From the NCBI GenBank assembly GCA_021770065.1, contig JAETRR010000013.1, forward strand, positions 1 to 64,000: a stretch of DNA of 64,000 bases, written 5' to 3'. Of this stretch, positions 32,702-43,623 are shown in pieces. Made by a program: the position numbers and the translations under genes. The notes under the pieces were generated by a model. The model saw only the letters and a program-made list of their open reading frames with translations. It did no database searches and was not told the origin of the DNA. The first letter of the stretch is position 1, and each line of letters begins with the position of its first letter. This DNA comes from Lachnoclostridium sp. (GTDB lineage: Bacteria > Bacillota > Clostridia > Lachnospirales > Lachnospiraceae).

Positions 32702-33631
32702 TCACCCCTGATGAAACAACGCATTCACAAACTCATCCGACTTAAATTTCTGCAGATCATCAATACTTTCCCCCACACCCACATACTTCACCGGAATCCC
32801 AAACTCCGACTGAATCGCCACTGCAATCCCGCCTTTAGCCGTCCCGTCCAGTTTCGTCAGAATAATCCCCGTAATATCCACCACACTCTTAAACTGTCTG
32901 GCCTGCTCCAAAGCATTCTGCCCGGTAGTCCCATCCAGAACAACCAGCGTCTCCCGATAAGCATCCGGATACTCCCGATCAATAATCCGGTTAATCTTGC
33001 GAAGCTCCTCCATGAGATTCTTCTTATTATGAAGCCGGCCGGCCGTATCACAAAGGAGCACATCCGCATTCCTTGCCTTAGCTGCACAAACCGCATCATA
33101 AACCACGGAAGCCGGATCCGCCCCCTCGCATCCGCTGATAATATCCACCCCGGCCCTGGATGCCCATTCCGTAAGCTGCTCTCCCGCAGCCGCCCGGAAC
33201 GTATCCGCCGCAGCCAGAATCACCTTTTTCCCCTGATCCTTAAGTTTTCCCGCCAGCTTTCCAACCGAAGTCGTCTTGCCCACGCCATTGACGCCAATCA
33301 CAAGAACCACAGACTTTTCCTCTTCAAAACGGTAAGCCACCTCTCCCACCGCCATCTGCTCCTTGATGCTGGAAATAAGAAGCTCCTTGCACTGGGAGGG
33401 ATCCTTTAACTTCTGTTCCTTTACCTTTGCTTTGAGGTCCTGAATAATGGCATTGGTGGCATTGATGCCGATATCACCCAGAATCAGCGTCTCTTCAATC
33501 TCCTCATAAAATTCATCATCAATAGCCGAAAAGCCATTGAAAATATTGTCCATCCCTGCAGCAATATTGGCCCGTGTCTTAGCCAGTCCTGAAACTAATC
33601 TTCCGAAAAACCCCTTTTTTTCTTCTGGCAC
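32702..33631 (-). CDS. ftsY: Signal recognition particle receptor FtsY
   Basis: The membrane-associated SRP receptor GTPase that docks ribosome-SRP complexes at the Sec translocon. At 309 residues it has a short N-terminal part and then the NG domain: P-loop GVNGVGKTTSVGK, the DTFRAAAGEQLTEWA insertion-box region, DTAGRLHNK (G3), TKLDGTAKGG (G4) and the closing YVGVGESIDDLQKF. The A-domain is very short, as in many Firmicutes. I chose the GTG at 33,631 (protein starting VPEEKKGFFGRL), with GGAGG about 10 bases upstream; an in-frame start 15 codons earlier has no clear binding site. It is the last gene of the rnc-smc-ftsY group. Confidence 0.95.
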   Translation of the reverse strand: MPEEKKGFFGRLVSGLAKTRANIAAGMDNIFNGFSAIDDEFYEEIEETLILGDIGINATNAIIQDLKAKVKEQKLKDPSQCKELLISSIKEQMAVGEVAYRFEEEKSVVLVIGVNGVGKTTSVGKLAGKLKDQGKKVILAAADTFRAAAGEQLTEWASRAGVDIISGCEGADPASVVYDAVCAAKARNADVLLCDTAGRLHNKKNLMEELRKINRIIDREYPDAYRETLVVLDGTTGQNALEQARQFKSVVDITGIILTKLDGTAKGGIAVAIQSEFGIPVKYVGVGESIDDLQKFKSDEFVNALFHQG

Positions 33632-33781
33632 TCCTCTTTCCCTCCATTTTAGTTCCGCAATACTCTTTCCGTACACCCTTATATAGAATAATTTCCAGTC
33701 GCAAGACCATGCGCCTGTAAATCATTCTGTGCACAAAAAGAGTATTGCTGATTTTAGTTCCGCAACATGTTGTTTAAAAGT

Positions 33782-36700
33782 TTAAGTCAAATCTTCTTCT
33801 ATCAGATTCACAGAGACAAGCGCCGACACGCCTTTTTCCTGCATGGTAATACCGTACAGCCGGTCGGCGGCCTCCATGGTTCCTTTCCTATGTGTAATAA
33901 TAATAAACTGTGTATTTTTTGTCAACTTGTGAAGATATTTTGAAAAGCGGCCAACATTGGAATCATCCAGGGCTGCCTCAATCTCATCAAGGAGACAGAA
34001 AGGCGAGGGCTTCAGGTTCTGAATGGCAAAGAGCAGAGAAATAGCCGTAAGCGCCTTCTCACCTCCGGAAAGCTGCATCATGTTCTGAAGCTTCTTTCCG
34101 GGCGGCTGGGCGATAATCCGGATGCCTGCCTCCAGAATGTCTTCCTCCTCATTCAACTCCAGAGTACCCTTTCCGCCTCCGAACAGCTCCTTAAACGCCT
34201 TATCGAACTCCACGCGAATCCGCTCAAACTGCTCCTTAAACTGCCTGCGCATACCGGAATCCAGCTCCGCTATAATCCCCATGAGCGTTTCCTCTGCTTT
34301 CACCAGGTCGTTTCGCTGATTGTTCATAAAGGTATAGCGCTCCGAGAGATTCTTAAAATCCTCAATGGCATTTACGTTTACATCCCCAAGCTTTCGAATC
34401 TCGTCTTTAACAGCGGAAATCTGCTTCTTTAAGTCCGCCAGATCCTCATAAGCCTCATCCCTAAGAGGCAGGGCGGAATTGTAGGTCAGCTCATATTCCT
34501 CCCACATGTAGTTGGTCTGGGCCTCTGCACTTTCCTCCAGACGCTCCCTCTGGCTGTTCAGGCGAAATGCCTCCTTATCCAGACGGCTCCTGTGCTCGGA
34601 AAGTTCCTCTCTCTTGGTAAAAAACTCTTTCTGTCCGCTAAGAAGCGCATCCCGTTTCTCCGTCAAATCCTTTGTCCTCTGATCCAGGGTCCTGCTTCTT
34701 AAATTCAACTGCTCAATCTGGCCCGTAAGGGCTAAGATGCCCTCCTCCTTAGCCTTAATATCATGGCTGCCCTGCAGGACTCCGGCTTGCAGTTCCTCTT
34801 CCTCCATGCGGAAGCGCTCCAGCTCCCGATCAATCCGGGCCACATTTTCATTGACAAATTCCGCCTTTTGGGAAATGGCCGCAACCTCCAGATGGATGCC
34901 CTCGCACTCCTGTGCGCTTTTTTCCTCCTGAATGCGGATCTCCTCCAGCTCTTTCTGAGCTTTCAGCGTATCTGCCTCATGCTCTTTCTCCAACTCTTCC
35001 GAAGCTTTCAATTCCCGGCCGATTGTCTCCCGGCTTTCTCCAATGTCCCGAAGCTGTTCCTCCAGCTGTCCCAATTCTGCGGTCAGTCCCTCATAGCCGG
35101 ATACCAGCTCTTCCAGCTTTTCCCTGGCCTGACTGGCATTCAGAGTTACCGTATTTTGAAGAAGATACTGCTCCTGAAGACGGTTGTTCAGCTCTTCCGC
35201 CTCCTGACGGAACTTTCGCCTGCGGTCTTTGGCCTCCTCAATCCGAAGTCGGGCGGCATTCATTTCCTCCTCCAGACGCTTTACATTTTCTTCCAGTTCC
35301 TCCAGTTCCCGACGGCGGCCGAGAAGATTGCTGGAATTACGGAAAGCTCCTCCTGTCATGGAGCCTCCCGGACTTAAGTATTCGCCCTCCAGAGTTACGA
35401 TATGTAGGGAATGATTGTATTTCCGGGCAATTCCTATGGCTGCGTCAATATTGCTCACCACCAGAACTCTTCCCAAAAGATACCGGACAATGCCCTCATA
35501 CTTTTTTTCTGCTTTTACCAGTGTACTTGCAAGTCCAAGGGCTCCCGGCTCTTTTAAGGCTTCTTTTTTGGGGAAATTGTCACGATCCCCCACGCTGGTC
35601 AGGGGCAGAAAGGTTGCACGGCCCAGCTTATTTTTCTTAAGATAAGCAATAAGCTCCTTGGCCGTAGCCTCATCATCCGTAACAATGTTCTGAATGTTTC
35701 CTCCAAGAGCCGTCTCAATGGCTGTCTCATACTTCTGCTCTACCTTGATAATATCGGCCACAACGCCCAGAATCCCCGGCATCTGTTCCCTGCGCTCCAT
35801 AACCTTGCGGATGCTGTTGCCGTAGCCGTCGTACCGCTCCGCAAGATTCCGCAGGGATTCAAGTTTGGAAGATTCTCTGTGAAATGCCGTCTGGCCGATT
35901 TCCAGCTGTTCGTTCAGCTTTCCCAAGGTTCGGCGGCAATTCTCGGCATCCTCCTCCTTTTCCCTCTGAGCGGCTGTCAGATCCAGAATCCCGGCTTCTA
36001 TCTCTCTAAGCTTTTTCTGATATTCCTCATAAAGATTCTTCTGCTCTGTCTCTCCGCTTCTTGCCTCCAGAAGCTTCTTATTTAATTCCGCCCTGCGTAT
36101 CTGGGCCTGCTCCTGCATGGCGTCGTACCGCTGAAGCCTTCCCTTGGTGGAAGCTCTCTCATTTAAAAGGCCGATAATAGCATTTTTCCGCTGTTCTACC
36201 CGGCTGTTTAAAGCTTCTGTCTCTTTTCGGATACCATTTAAGCGCTCCGTGGCCTCCTTGGAGCGGCTGGTAATCTCCTTAAGCTGGGCGTCAAGCTGCT
36301 TCTGCTCCTCTGTCAGCTTCTTTCTGGCTTCCTTTTTCTCCAGTACATCTGTACCAATGGCAGCCAAACGCCCCTGCAAATGCTCGTCATTGGCCCGAAC
36401 GGAATTAATCTGCTCTTTCAAAAGCTCAATCTGACCCTCTAACTGCTGGCGGCTTAGGCCTGCCTGAGAGAAAGATTCCTTTGTCTCGTCCAGATCTGTG
36501 TTTAACTGCTCCAGCTCCTCCTCAATCTTTGCATGCTCCAGCTTAATGGTCTCGTAAGCTTTCGTAGTCTCCTCAAGCTCAGCCTGAGCCGTCTTGGATT
36601 TTTTCTCTACCTCCGTAAGCTGTTCCTGAAGACGGGCTGTCTCTAAAAGAAACATATTCACATCATAAATCTTTAATGTCTCTTTTTTCTTAAGGTAAAC

Positions 36701-37339
36701 CTTTGCCGTCTCCGACTGGCGCTCCAGGGGGCCAAGCTGCTTTTCCAGTTCGGAAAGAATATCGTTGATACGCAGGATGTTCTGCTTTTCATCCTCCAGC
36801 TTTTTCTGGGCCGTATTCTTCCTGCGCTTAAATTTTACGATTCCCGTAGCCTCGTCAAAAAGCTCCCTGGATTCCTCCGGCTTGGAGCTTAAGATCCGGT
36901 CAATCTGACCCTGCCCGATGATGGAATAGCCCTCTTTTCCGATTCCCGTATCGTAAAATAACTCATTGATATCCTTTAATCGGCAGGCGGTGCCGTTGAT
37001 CAGGTACTCACTCTCACCCGAACGGTACAGCCGCCGGGACACGGTCACTTCCTCATAGTCGATGGCAAGCTGGTGATCCCCGTTGTCCAGGGTAATGGCC
37101 ACATAGGCATAACTTAAGGGCCTGCGGCTCTCGGTGCCGGAGAAAATCACGTCCTGCATGCTGCCGCCCCGAAGCTGCTTTACTCTCTGTTCTCCCAAAA
37201 CCCAGCGCACAGCGTCAGCCACGTTGCTCTTTCCGCTGCCATTGGGGCCTACAATGCCTGTGATCCCGTTATGAAACTCAAAAACAATTTTATTGGCAAA
37301 GGACTTAAAGCCCTGCACTTCAATACTTTTTAAATACAT
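33782..37339 (-). CDS. smc: Chromosome condensation ATPase SMC
   Basis: An 1185-residue structural maintenance of chromosomes protein, the motor of the bacterial condensin with ScpA and ScpB, both encoded about 15 kb away at 52.3-53.7 kb. It has Walker [11 protein letters not shown] (32-41), long coiled coils (about 165-500 and 680-1020, rich in Glu/Lys/Leu), a hinge with glycine-rich elements (about 510-680, e.g. [18 protein letters not shown] and [14 protein letters not shown]), the ABC signature [10 protein letters not shown] and Walker [16 protein letters not shown]. It extrudes DNA loops and aids origin segregation. It is flanked by rnc and ftsY in the usual Firmicutes order. Confidence 0.97.
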   Translation of the reverse strand: MYLKSIEVQGFKSFANKIVFEFHNGITGIVGPNGSGKSNVADAVRWVLGEQRVKQLRGGSMQDVIFSGTESRRPLSYAYVAITLDNGDHQLAIDYEEVTVSRRLYRSGESEYLINGTACRLKDINELFYDTGIGKEGYSIIGQGQIDRILSSKPEESRELFDEATGIVKFKRRKNTAQKKLEDEKQNILRINDILSELEKQLGPLERQSETAKVYLKKKETLKIYDVNMFLLETARLQEQLTEVEKKSKTAQAELEETTKAYETIKLEHAKIEEELEQLNTDLDETKESFSQAGLSRQQLEGQIELLKEQINSVRANDEHLQGRLAAIGTDVLEKKEARKKLTEEQKQLDAQLKEITSRSKEATERLNGIRKETEALNSRVEQRKNAIIGLLNERASTKGRLQRYDAMQEQAQIRRAELNKKLLEARSGETEQKNLYEEYQKKLREIEAGILDLTAAQREKEEDAENCRRTLGKLNEQLEIGQTAFHRESSKLESLRNLAERYDGYGNSIRKVMERREQMPGILGVVADIIKVEQKYETAIETALGGNIQNIVTDDEATAKELIAYLKKNKLGRATFLPLTSVGDRDNFPKKEALKEPGALGLASTLVKAEKKYEGIVRYLLGRVLVVSNIDAAIGIARKYNHSLHIVTLEGEYLSPGGSMTGGAFRNSSNLLGRRRELEELEENVKRLEEEMNAARLRIEEAKDRRRKFRQEAEELNNRLQEQYLLQNTVTLNASQAREKLEELVSGYEGLTAELGQLEEQLRDIGESRETIGRELKASEELEKEHEADTLKAQKELEEIRIQEEKSAQECEGIHLEVAAISQKAEFVNENVARIDRELERFRMEEEELQAGVLQGSHDIKAKEEGILALTGQIEQLNLRSRTLDQRTKDLTEKRDALLSGQKEFFTKREELSEHRSRLDKEAFRLNSQRERLEESAEAQTNYMWEEYELTYNSALPLRDEAYEDLADLKKQISAVKDEIRKLGDVNVNAIEDFKNLSERYTFMNNQRNDLVKAEETLMGIIAELDSGMRRQFKEQFERIRVEFDKAFKELFGGGKGTLELNEEEDILEAGIRIIAQPPGKKLQNMMQLSGGEKALTAISLLFAIQNLKPSPFCLLDEIEAALDDSNVGRFSKYLHKLTKNTQFIIITHRKGTMEAADRLYGITMQEKGVSALVSVNLIEEDLT

Positions 37340-37413
37340 GCTCTGCTCCGTTTGTACTTCATTTTGTCGTATCTGTTTCTTATCTCTGATATCTACGGAT
37401 GTTATCCGTACAT

Positions 37414-38109
37414 TCAGCTTCTATCCTTCACCGCCTTATGCCGCTCAATAAGAGCCCGGTAAGCCGCCTCCTGCTCGGCCGCCTTCTTCGTCCGGCCGCT
37501 TCCCGTTCCAATCACTTCATCTCCCAGGCAGGCATGAACCATAAACCGCTTATTGTGATCCGGTCCTTCCTCCCCAATCAGTACGTAGTGAAGAAGTTCC
37601 GCCGTCTCCCCCTGAATCTCCTCTTGAAGGATAGTCTTGCTATCAAAAAAGAGTTTCTTATGCTCAATATCATTCAAAATAAAGCGATGCACAAAATCTT
37701 TTGCACTAGCAAAACCACCATCCAGATAAACAGCTCCCAGAAGAGCCTCCAAAGCATCCGAAGTAACCGAATCCCGCTCCCGTCCTCCGGTCAGATCCTC
37801 TCCTTTCCCAAGAAGCAGAAAAGTCCCAAGCCCAAGCTCCCTGGCACAGAGAGCCAGGGTCTGTTCGCACACAATACTGGCCCTGGTACGGGTAGCCTCT
37901 CCCTCCGGCATCTCAGGGTAATTTTTATATAAAAACTCACTGGTAACCAGCTCCAGAACCGCATCGCCCAAAAATTCCAGCCGTTCATTATTCAAAAGCC
38001 TGTCCATATGCCGTTCATTTGCAAATGAGCTGTGGCACACAGCCTGCCTGAGAAGCTTCGGCTCCTTAAAATGATAACCAATTCTCTCTTCTAATTGTTC
38101 TAACTTCAT
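37414..38109 (-). CDS. rnc: Ribonuclease III
   Basis: A 231-residue dsRNA-specific endonuclease that processes rRNA precursors and structured mRNAs. The RNase III signature ERLEFLGDAVLELV (about 41-54) holds the first acidic metal ligands; the second set is in SDALEALLGAVYLDGG (about 117-132). A C-terminal dsRNA-binding domain (about 155-225) ends with the family GSGRTKKAAEQEAAYRAL motif. It lies 74 bases before smc and 213 bases after acpP, in the conserved plsX-acpP-rnc-smc-ftsY line-up. Confidence 0.96.
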   Translation of the reverse strand: MKLEQLEERIGYHFKEPKLLRQAVCHSSFANERHMDRLLNNERLEFLGDAVLELVTSEFLYKNYPEMPEGEATRTRASIVCEQTLALCARELGLGTFLLLGKGEDLTGGRERDSVTSDALEALLGAVYLDGGFASAKDFVHRFILNDIEHKKLFFDSKTILQEEIQGETAELLHYVLIGEEGPDHNKRFMVHACLGDEVIGTGSGRTKKAAEQEAAYRALIERHKAVKDRS

Positions 38110-38322
38110 CGATACCTCCCGTTAAAAGCTCCGGCTTCATCAATACATTTACATAAAAGAGCTTTGCCATTATCCCCGCCCCTCACATGAACATGAAATA
38201 AGCCGCCACAAGTAAACGACCATCCTCCGACAGTCTTGTGCTTATGGCAGCCTATCCCTCTATAAACCCGGTGCACACAATTACAGCAAGTTCAAAAAAC
38301 CGCACACCAGACATTTTTCATG

Positions 38323-38553
38323 CTAGGCAGTAACTTTTTTAATCTGCTCAACCGCATCACCCACGGAAACGATCTTCTCTGCCTCTTCCTGGGGAATCTC
38401 AATATCGAATTCCTCCTCAAGTCCCATGATAATCTGATACACATCCAAAGAGTCCGCTCCCAGATCGTCCGTAAATGTCGTGTCCATAGTAATCTCTTCT
38501 TCGTCCACATTCAGAACATCTGCAATGATTCCTTTCAGTTTCTCAAATTCCAT
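38323..38553 (-). CDS. acpP: Acyl carrier protein
   Basis: A 76-residue, strongly acidic carrier of fatty acid synthesis. The phosphopantetheine attachment site is Ser36 within the classic [12 protein letters not shown] motif. It begins [21 protein letters not shown], typical of Firmicutes AcpP. It starts 5 bases after plsX ends, indicating co-transcription and a link to phospholipid synthesis. Confidence 0.96.
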   Translation of the reverse strand: MEFEKLKGIIADVLNVDEEEITMDTTFTDDLGADSLDVYQIIMGLEEEFDIEIPQEEAEKIVSVGDAVEQIKKVTA

Positions 38554-38558
38554 ACGCC

Positions 38559-39572
38559 TTATCCTTCCTCTCTTATAATATTCTCTCTGATCTTATCATT
38601 AATCTGCTGCTCTTTAAAAGTAACACACTGAATAATGGAGTTTTTTATCTCCTGCGCTTTCGAACTTCCGTGTACTTTCACAACAAGACCATTCAAACCC
38701 AACAACGGCGCACCGCCGTACTCCGACGCATCGAAGGATTTCAAAGTTTCCTTCAAGGCCGGCTTCACCAGAAGCGCACCGATCTTACTGCGCAGGCTGG
38801 TCATCATACCCTCTTTAATCTTTCCGATGAGAACGGAACCCATTCCCTCATAAAGCTTTAAAATTACATTTCCGACAAATGCCTCACAGACAATTACGTC
38901 CGCCGCGCCTGCCGGAATATCCCTGGCCTCAATGCTTCCGATAAAATGAATATCCTTACATTCTTTCAGAAGAGGGAACGTCTCCTTCACCAGGGCATTG
39001 CCTTTCTCCTCCTCTGCCCCGATGTTCACAATGGCTACCCTGGGATTTTTCACACCTACTACATGTTCCATATAGATGGAACCCATCCTGGCAAACTGTA
39101 CCAGATGAGAAGGACGGGCGTCTACATTGGCCCCGCAGTCAATCAGAAGAGAAACACCGTTCTTTGTGGGAATCAAAGGTGCCAGAGGCGGCCGCTCCAC
39201 GCCCTTGATACGTCCTACCAGGAGCTGTCCTCCCGCCAGAACCGCGCCGGAACTTCCGGCTGACACAAAGGCATCCGCCTTTCCCTCCTTCACCATCTTA
39301 AGCGCTGCCACAATAGAAGAATCCTTCTTCTTCCGAATAGCTGCAACCGGCGGCTCAGCCATCTCGATCACCTCTGTGGCATTTACAATCTCAATCTGAT
39401 CCTCTCTATAGGAATATGCCTGCAGCTTTTCTTTTATCAGCTCCTCTTTTCCCACAAGAAACACTTTTATATCTTTTTGCAGCTTTGCGGCCTCCACCAC
39501 ACCCTTGATAATCTCATCCGGTGCGTTGTCACCGCCCATTGCGTCCACTGCAACCCGAATCATTTCCTGCAT
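38559..39572 (-). CDS. plsX: Phosphate acyltransferase PlsX
   Basis: Converts acyl-ACP and phosphate to acyl-phosphate, the donor for PlsY in phosphatidic acid synthesis; peripheral at the membrane. The 337 residues show the family start [50 protein letters not shown], the nucleotide-like fold motif [21 protein letters not shown] and the C-terminal [20 protein letters not shown]. The start at 39,572 follows GGAGG with about a 10-base spacer; a second ATG three codons later is possible. It is separated here from rpmF/DUF177, its usual upstream neighbours. Confidence 0.95.
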   Translation of the reverse strand: MQEMIRVAVDAMGGDNAPDEIIKGVVEAAKLQKDIKVFLVGKEELIKEKLQAYSYREDQIEIVNATEVIEMAEPPVAAIRKKKDSSIVAALKMVKEGKADAFVSAGSSGAVLAGGQLLVGRIKGVERPPLAPLIPTKNGVSLLIDCGANVDARPSHLVQFARMGSIYMEHVVGVKNPRVAIVNIGAEEEKGNALVKETFPLLKECKDIHFIGSIEARDIPAGAADVIVCEAFVGNVILKLYEGMGSVLIGKIKEGMMTSLRSKIGALLVKPALKETLKSFDASEYGGAPLLGLNGLVVKVHGSSKAQEIKNSIIQCVTFKEQQINDKIRENIIREEG

Positions 39573-39768
39573 GTAAAATTCTCCTCCTAATCCCATATAC
39601 GGGTACCGTTCGGGACTGCCGTCAACGAAAATCAGTCCCGCATGCTATAAAATTCTCATGCCGGTTCTTTACCATCATACTAAATATTAATGGAGAAATC
39701 AACCTAATATTTTAACTGCTTCTCTTTTACTTCCTATCAGCCCCACAGGCTTTCTCTTCACAGGAAAA

Positions 39769-39805
39769 GGCTGCCGCTGAAATCATTCCTGCGGCAGCCC
39801 CTTTT
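39769..39805. terminator. Terminator after the chemoreceptor gene
   Basis: GGCTGCCGC (39769-39777) and GCGGCAGCC (39791-39799) pair around a 13-base loop. The plus strand continues CCTTTTTCTTC and the minus strand TTTTCCTG, so it can work both ways. Its arm shares GGCTGCCGC with the 19,147 hairpin. Confidence 0.75.
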
Positions 39806-39859
39806 TCTTCTATATTTATCAAACCATTCTGCTGCAGTCTGCACACAAATCAACTCTGA

Positions 39860-41515
39860 TTAATGTACAGACTTTAAGCGGAATTTCTTCGTCTGCTCCT
39901 GCAGGAAGCGTACCTGCTCAAAGAGCTCATTGCTGACTGCCGCTGATTCCTCGCTGCTTGCGGAGTTGGTCTGCACCACGGAAGAAATCTGGCTGATGCC
40001 GTCAGTTACCTGAGAAATGGAATCCGCCTCACGTTCCACAGCCTGGGCAATATCGCCGATGGCACCGCTGGACTGTATGACAAGTTCCAGGGTCTTGTTG
40101 AGGGTCTGGGATACCTCTCCCACAATCCGGCTTCCCCGTTCCACAGCCTGGACGGAATTCTCAATCAGTTCCTTAGTCGCCTTTGCCGCCTGATCGGACT
40201 GGGTAGCCAGGCTTCTTACCTCGCTGGATACAACTGCAAATCCCTTTCCGGCCGTTCCCGCCCTTGCAGCTTCTACTGCCGCATTCAGCGCCAGGATGTT
40301 CGTCTGGAAGGCAATATTTTCGATGGTAGCGATAATCTTGCCGATCTCCTGGGATGAGACGGAAATATCATGCATGGCAGCTACCATCTCTTCCATCTGA
40401 CGGCTGCTTAAGGTTACCTGCTCCCCTGTAAGGCGTGCATCCTCCTGGGCATTTAATGCCGCTTTTACATTCTGGGCAGCGCTCTTGGACAGCTCATCCA
40501 AAGTAGCATAAAGTTCTTCCACCGCACTTGCCTGCTCTGTAGCTCCCTGTGCCAGAGCCTGCGCGCCGCTTGAAAGCTGTGCGGCACCTCCGGACACCTT
40601 CTGCTGGGCTCCGTTGATATTGGCCAGCGCTGAAGACATGGTTCTCGTAAAACTGGTAAGGGATTCCTCAATGGAACGGAAATCCCCGATATACGGCTCG
40701 GAAACCTGAACATCAAAGTTTCCTGCGGATAACTGTCCCATCATCCGGTTAATATCATTGACATAACTGCCAATCCGTTCCATGGAAAACTCAAGGGTTT
40801 CTGCCAGTTCTCCAAGTTCATCCTTTGCATGATAATCTATCTGAAGTTCCAAATGTCCGTCCTGAAGCGGTCTGCTCTTATTTATAATCAGAATCAGCGG
40901 TTTTACAATCTTTCCCAATACATATATTACCAGGCTGATCAAAGCAATCAGTGACAGCGCGAGTCCTACAATAGAGGTTACGTGCATCATCACAAGCGTC
41001 TGTGCCATCTCCTCTTTGCTTTCCTCATTCAGGGCTGTTCCGCGCTCCACAACATTGTCCAGAAGTCCCACTAAGGTATTGAGATTGGCCTGAATCGTCT
41101 CCTGATAATATGCCTGTGCCTGCTGGGGATTCGCATTCAGTATCTCAAGAGCCTCTGTGGCCGATTCGTGCAGTGCTTTATGTAAAGGCTCAAGCTGTGA
41201 ACGCAGGGAAAGAATCTGGGGATCATCCGTGCCCACTTCTCCGTAAAGCCACTGTCCCAAAACGCAGGTAGTGGGATCAGTGCTTCCTGTAAATTCTGTT
41301 CCTGCATAAAGTGCATTGCATAAATTACCGGACCATTTATAGTGAGCCGCCTCTGCCCTCTGAGCTCTGTCCAATAAGGCATTTGCCTGGATGCTGGCCG
41401 TTTGTGTGTGATCCACACGCATAATGTTAATGGTCATCATCACACTGAATAAGGAAACGGCGATAAGGGCAACCGCAACCCGGATTCCAACCATTTTTTT
41501 GATGCTTTTACGCAT
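39860..41515 (-). CDS. Methyl-accepting chemotaxis protein with extracellular CZB-like domain
   Basis: A 551-residue transmembrane chemoreceptor. TM1 is at about 10-32, TM2 about 180-205, then HAMP (about 206-260) and a cytoplasmic signalling domain with the hairpin tip EIGKIIATIENIAFQTNILALNAAVEAARAG, which binds CheA/CheW. Between TM1 and TM2 lies a four-helix region with the zinc-type pattern His58 (AHYKW), Cys84 (TTCVLGQWLYG), His112 and His116 (PLHKALHES), the spacing expected for a CZB (chemoreceptor zinc-binding) domain. It would sense zinc or oxidants such as HOCl outside the cell. It is monocistronic, ended by the 39,769 terminator. No other chemotaxis or flagellar gene is in this window. 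Confidence 0.9.
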   Translation of the reverse strand: MRKSIKKMVGIRVAVALIAVSLFSVMMTINIMRVDHTQTASIQANALLDRAQRAEAAHYKWSGNLCNALYAGTEFTGSTDPTTCVLGQWLYGEVGTDDPQILSLRSQLEPLHKALHESATEALEILNANPQQAQAYYQETIQANLNTLVGLLDNVVERGTALNEESKEEMAQTLVMMHVTSIVGLALSLIALISLVIYVLGKIVKPLILIINKSRPLQDGHLELQIDYHAKDELGELAETLEFSMERIGSYVNDINRMMGQLSAGNFDVQVSEPYIGDFRSIEESLTSFTRTMSSALANINGAQQKVSGGAAQLSSGAQALAQGATEQASAVEELYATLDELSKSAAQNVKAALNAQEDARLTGEQVTLSSRQMEEMVAAMHDISVSSQEIGKIIATIENIAFQTNILALNAAVEAARAGTAGKGFAVVSSEVRSLATQSDQAAKATKELIENSVQAVERGSRIVGEVSQTLNKTLELVIQSSGAIGDIAQAVEREADSISQVTDGISQISSVVQTNSASSEESAAVSNELFEQVRFLQEQTKKFRLKSVH

Positions 41516-41707
41516 GACTGTTTACCTTCCTTTTTTATATATTGAATTTACATAAAACAGTACCTGAAATCGGCAAAAGCAATCTGTACCCCTTCGCCAA
41601 CCGCCGGTTCAGATATAGTGTAACATAGACCTGCTCTCTTTTTCAACATTTTCTTCTCATAATTGCCAAGATTTTAGGAAAAAAAGAAAGCAGTAAATAT
41701 CTTTTCA

Positions 41708-42547
41708 TTAGTCATTATAATATCCACGCAGCAAGGCTATCTCCCTGGTCCATCCCTCCTCATCATTGGGTGTTTCCAGAATAAACGGAAGCTCTCTTAA
41801 AGCCGGATGGTTAATAATCCTCTTAAAAGCCTCAAGGCCGATTGTCCCCTCTCCGATACGGGCATGGCGATCCTTATGGCTCCCTTTCGGATTCATGCTG
41901 TCATTGATATGAACCGCCTTCAGCTTTGGCAGTCCCAGTATCCGGTCAAATTCTTCTAAAACGCCGTCCAGGTTTTCAACAATGTCATAACCGGCATCCC
42001 ACACATGACAGGTATCCAGACAGATTCCTATTTTCTCCGGAAGTTCTGCCTGTTCGAGAATCATTCGAAGTTCCTGAAAGCTTCCTCCTATCTCGCTGCC
42101 CTTTCCCGCCATCGTCTCCAGGAGCACAGTGGTCGTCTGCTCCGGCTTTAGATGCACATTCAGCATTCCGGCAATAAGGCGGATTCCTTCCTCTGTCCCC
42201 TGGCCTGTATGGCTGCCCGGATGAAAATTATAATAATTTCCGGGCGTATACTCCATGCGTGCCAGATCGTCCGCAAAGGTGTCGTTGGAAAAACGCCGGA
42301 CTTCCGGCCTGGCCGAGCAGGCGTTCATTGTATAGGGGGCATGGGCAACAATCCTTCCATAGCCCTGCTCCTGCCAGAGCCGGCGATAACGGTTTACATC
42401 CTCAGGCACAATCTCTTTTGCGCTTCCGCCCCGGGGATTTCGGGTGAAAAAAGCAAATGTACTGGCACCAAGCTTCAAAGCCTGCTTTCCCATAGCCTCA
42501 TAGCCTTTGGAGGAAGAAATATGGCTTCCGATATTAAGCACTGACAT
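41708..42547 (-). CDS. nfo: Endonuclease IV
   Basis: A 279-residue apurinic/apyrimidinic endonuclease of the Nfo family that cuts 5' to abasic sites. It shows the TIM-barrel zinc motifs in order: [78 protein letters not shown] and [11 protein letters not shown]. The His/Asp/Glu set for three zinc ions is complete. The start at 42,547 is chosen because GGAG and GGGG lie within 15 bases upstream; the longer frame is less likely. It is the last gene in the compact C39-like/YfbR/zinc-ribbon/nfo unit, 14 bases after the preceding stop. Confidence 0.95.
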   Translation of the reverse strand: MSVLNIGSHISSSKGYEAMGKQALKLGASTFAFFTRNPRGGSAKEIVPEDVNRYRRLWQEQGYGRIVAHAPYTMNACSARPEVRRFSNDTFADDLARMEYTPGNYYNFHPGSHTGQGTEEGIRLIAGMLNVHLKPEQTTTVLLETMAGKGSEIGGSFQELRMILEQAELPEKIGICLDTCHVWDAGYDIVENLDGVLEEFDRILGLPKLKAVHINDSMNPKGSHKDRHARIGEGTIGLEAFKRIINHPALRELPFILETPNDEEGWTREIALLRGYYND

Positions 42548-42561
42548 CACCCCTTCTTCTC

Positions 42562-43623
42562 CTACAAAGCCTGCTCCTTTAAAGTAACCGTGACCCATCC
42601 GTTATCATAGTTAAATCCTGCTTCAAGCCCTACCGGGGTATAGAAAAACACAGCCTGTCCGGGATCTTTTAAAATCTCTAAAAGTTCTTCTCCCGTAAGC
42701 TTCTGCACATACTCTACCCCTTCGTTCTGAAGCTTATCCTGAGCCTGAAAACGCATGGCCAAATCCAGATCAATCTCCGTCATTTCCTCCGAAGTAATCT
42801 CTTCTCCCGTATCAATCCGGAAGGTAAGAGACTCCAGCCGGATCTCTGTAACATCTTCTTTATAATAATTGTGTTTAAAAACAATGCTGATCTTTTCTTC
42901 ATCCATCAGGGTTACGTAGCCGAAAGTTGAAACGCCACCCTCATAGTCCTTGTAAGACGGCCGGTAAACGACGGCTTTCTGGCGAATCTTTTCATTGACA
43001 GTGTTAAAGGCGTCAGAATCGTCCTTTTCCAAAATGGGATATGTAGTATAATACGTACATTCATCCTCCGGATTATCCGGATCAACAGATTCCACCACCC
43101 ACTGAATGCCGTAATCCAGATCTGTACGGGTGCAGTCAACAATTTCTTTATAATACGGATCATCTTCATCCGGTTCGTAATACCCGTAATCATAGTCATC
43201 ATCGTATCCGCCGTAGTAATCGTCGTAAAAATCATCATAACTGTCACGTCCCGGACGCTCCTGCCCGCTGCGGATATTTTCCCGGGCAGAATTTGCAAGT
43301 GCGGCAACCAGGGCTATGACAAGTCCCAGAATTATAATTACCACGGCTGTGACACTGATTACAACGGCTGCCGTATGATTCTTCTGCTTTACCGGTGCCG
43401 CATAAACATATGCAGGAGATGTCCCCGGCCCTCCTGCCACTCCGGGCCCGCCCTGCATACCGGGATTTCCCTGCGTCTGTGCCTGGTTCTGCGGATTCTT
43501 CATATAATAGCTGTCGGACGTCTGGGGGGATCTCGTACTTCCCTTGCCGCAGCTCTGGCATACGCCGTTCTGCATCAGTGCCCCGCACCGGGGACAGAAA
43601 TCAAAATCCCGTTTTTCGCTCAT
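42562..43623 (-). CDS. Zinc-ribbon, single-pass membrane protein with RsiV-like ectodomain
   Basis: A 353-residue protein: an N-terminal zinc ribbon (CPRCG ... CQSCG, C10, C13, C22, C25), a Gly/Gln/Pro-rich linker (about 30-70), one transmembrane helix (about 84-110), a highly acidic Tyr/Asp-rich segment ([21 protein letters not shown], roughly 125-145), and a C-terminal ectodomain that recalls DUF3298/RsiV-type proteins ([20 protein letters not shown] ... [14 protein letters not shown]). Function is unknown; RsiV itself is an anti-sigma factor that binds lysozyme, but no sigma factor gene is adjacent. Its start overlaps the stop of the YfbR-type gene by four bases (ATGA). Confidence 0.72.
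   Translation of the reverse strand: MSEKRDFDFCPRCGALMQNGVCQSCGKGSTRSPQTSDSYYMKNPQNQAQTQGNPGMQGGPGVAGGPGTSPAYVYAAPVKQKNHTAAVVISVTAVVIIILGLVIALVAALANSARENIRSGQERPGRDSYDDFYDDYYGGYDDDYDYGYYEPDEDDPYYKEIVDCTRTDLDYGIQWVVESVDPDNPEDECTYYTTYPILEKDDSDAFNTVNEKIRQKAVVYRPSYKDYEGGVSTFGYVTLMDEEKISIVFKHNYYKEDVTEIRLESLTFRIDTGEEITSEEMTEIDLDLAMRFQAQDKLQNEGVEYVQKLTGEELLEILKDPGQAVFFYTPVGLEAGFNYDNGWVTVTLKEQAL

Noticed and set aside
38110..38322. tRNA or small RNA in the gap between acpP and rnc
   Set aside because: A CACAAG/CTTGTG pair is visible but there is no cloverleaf, promoter or terminator; nothing could be supported.
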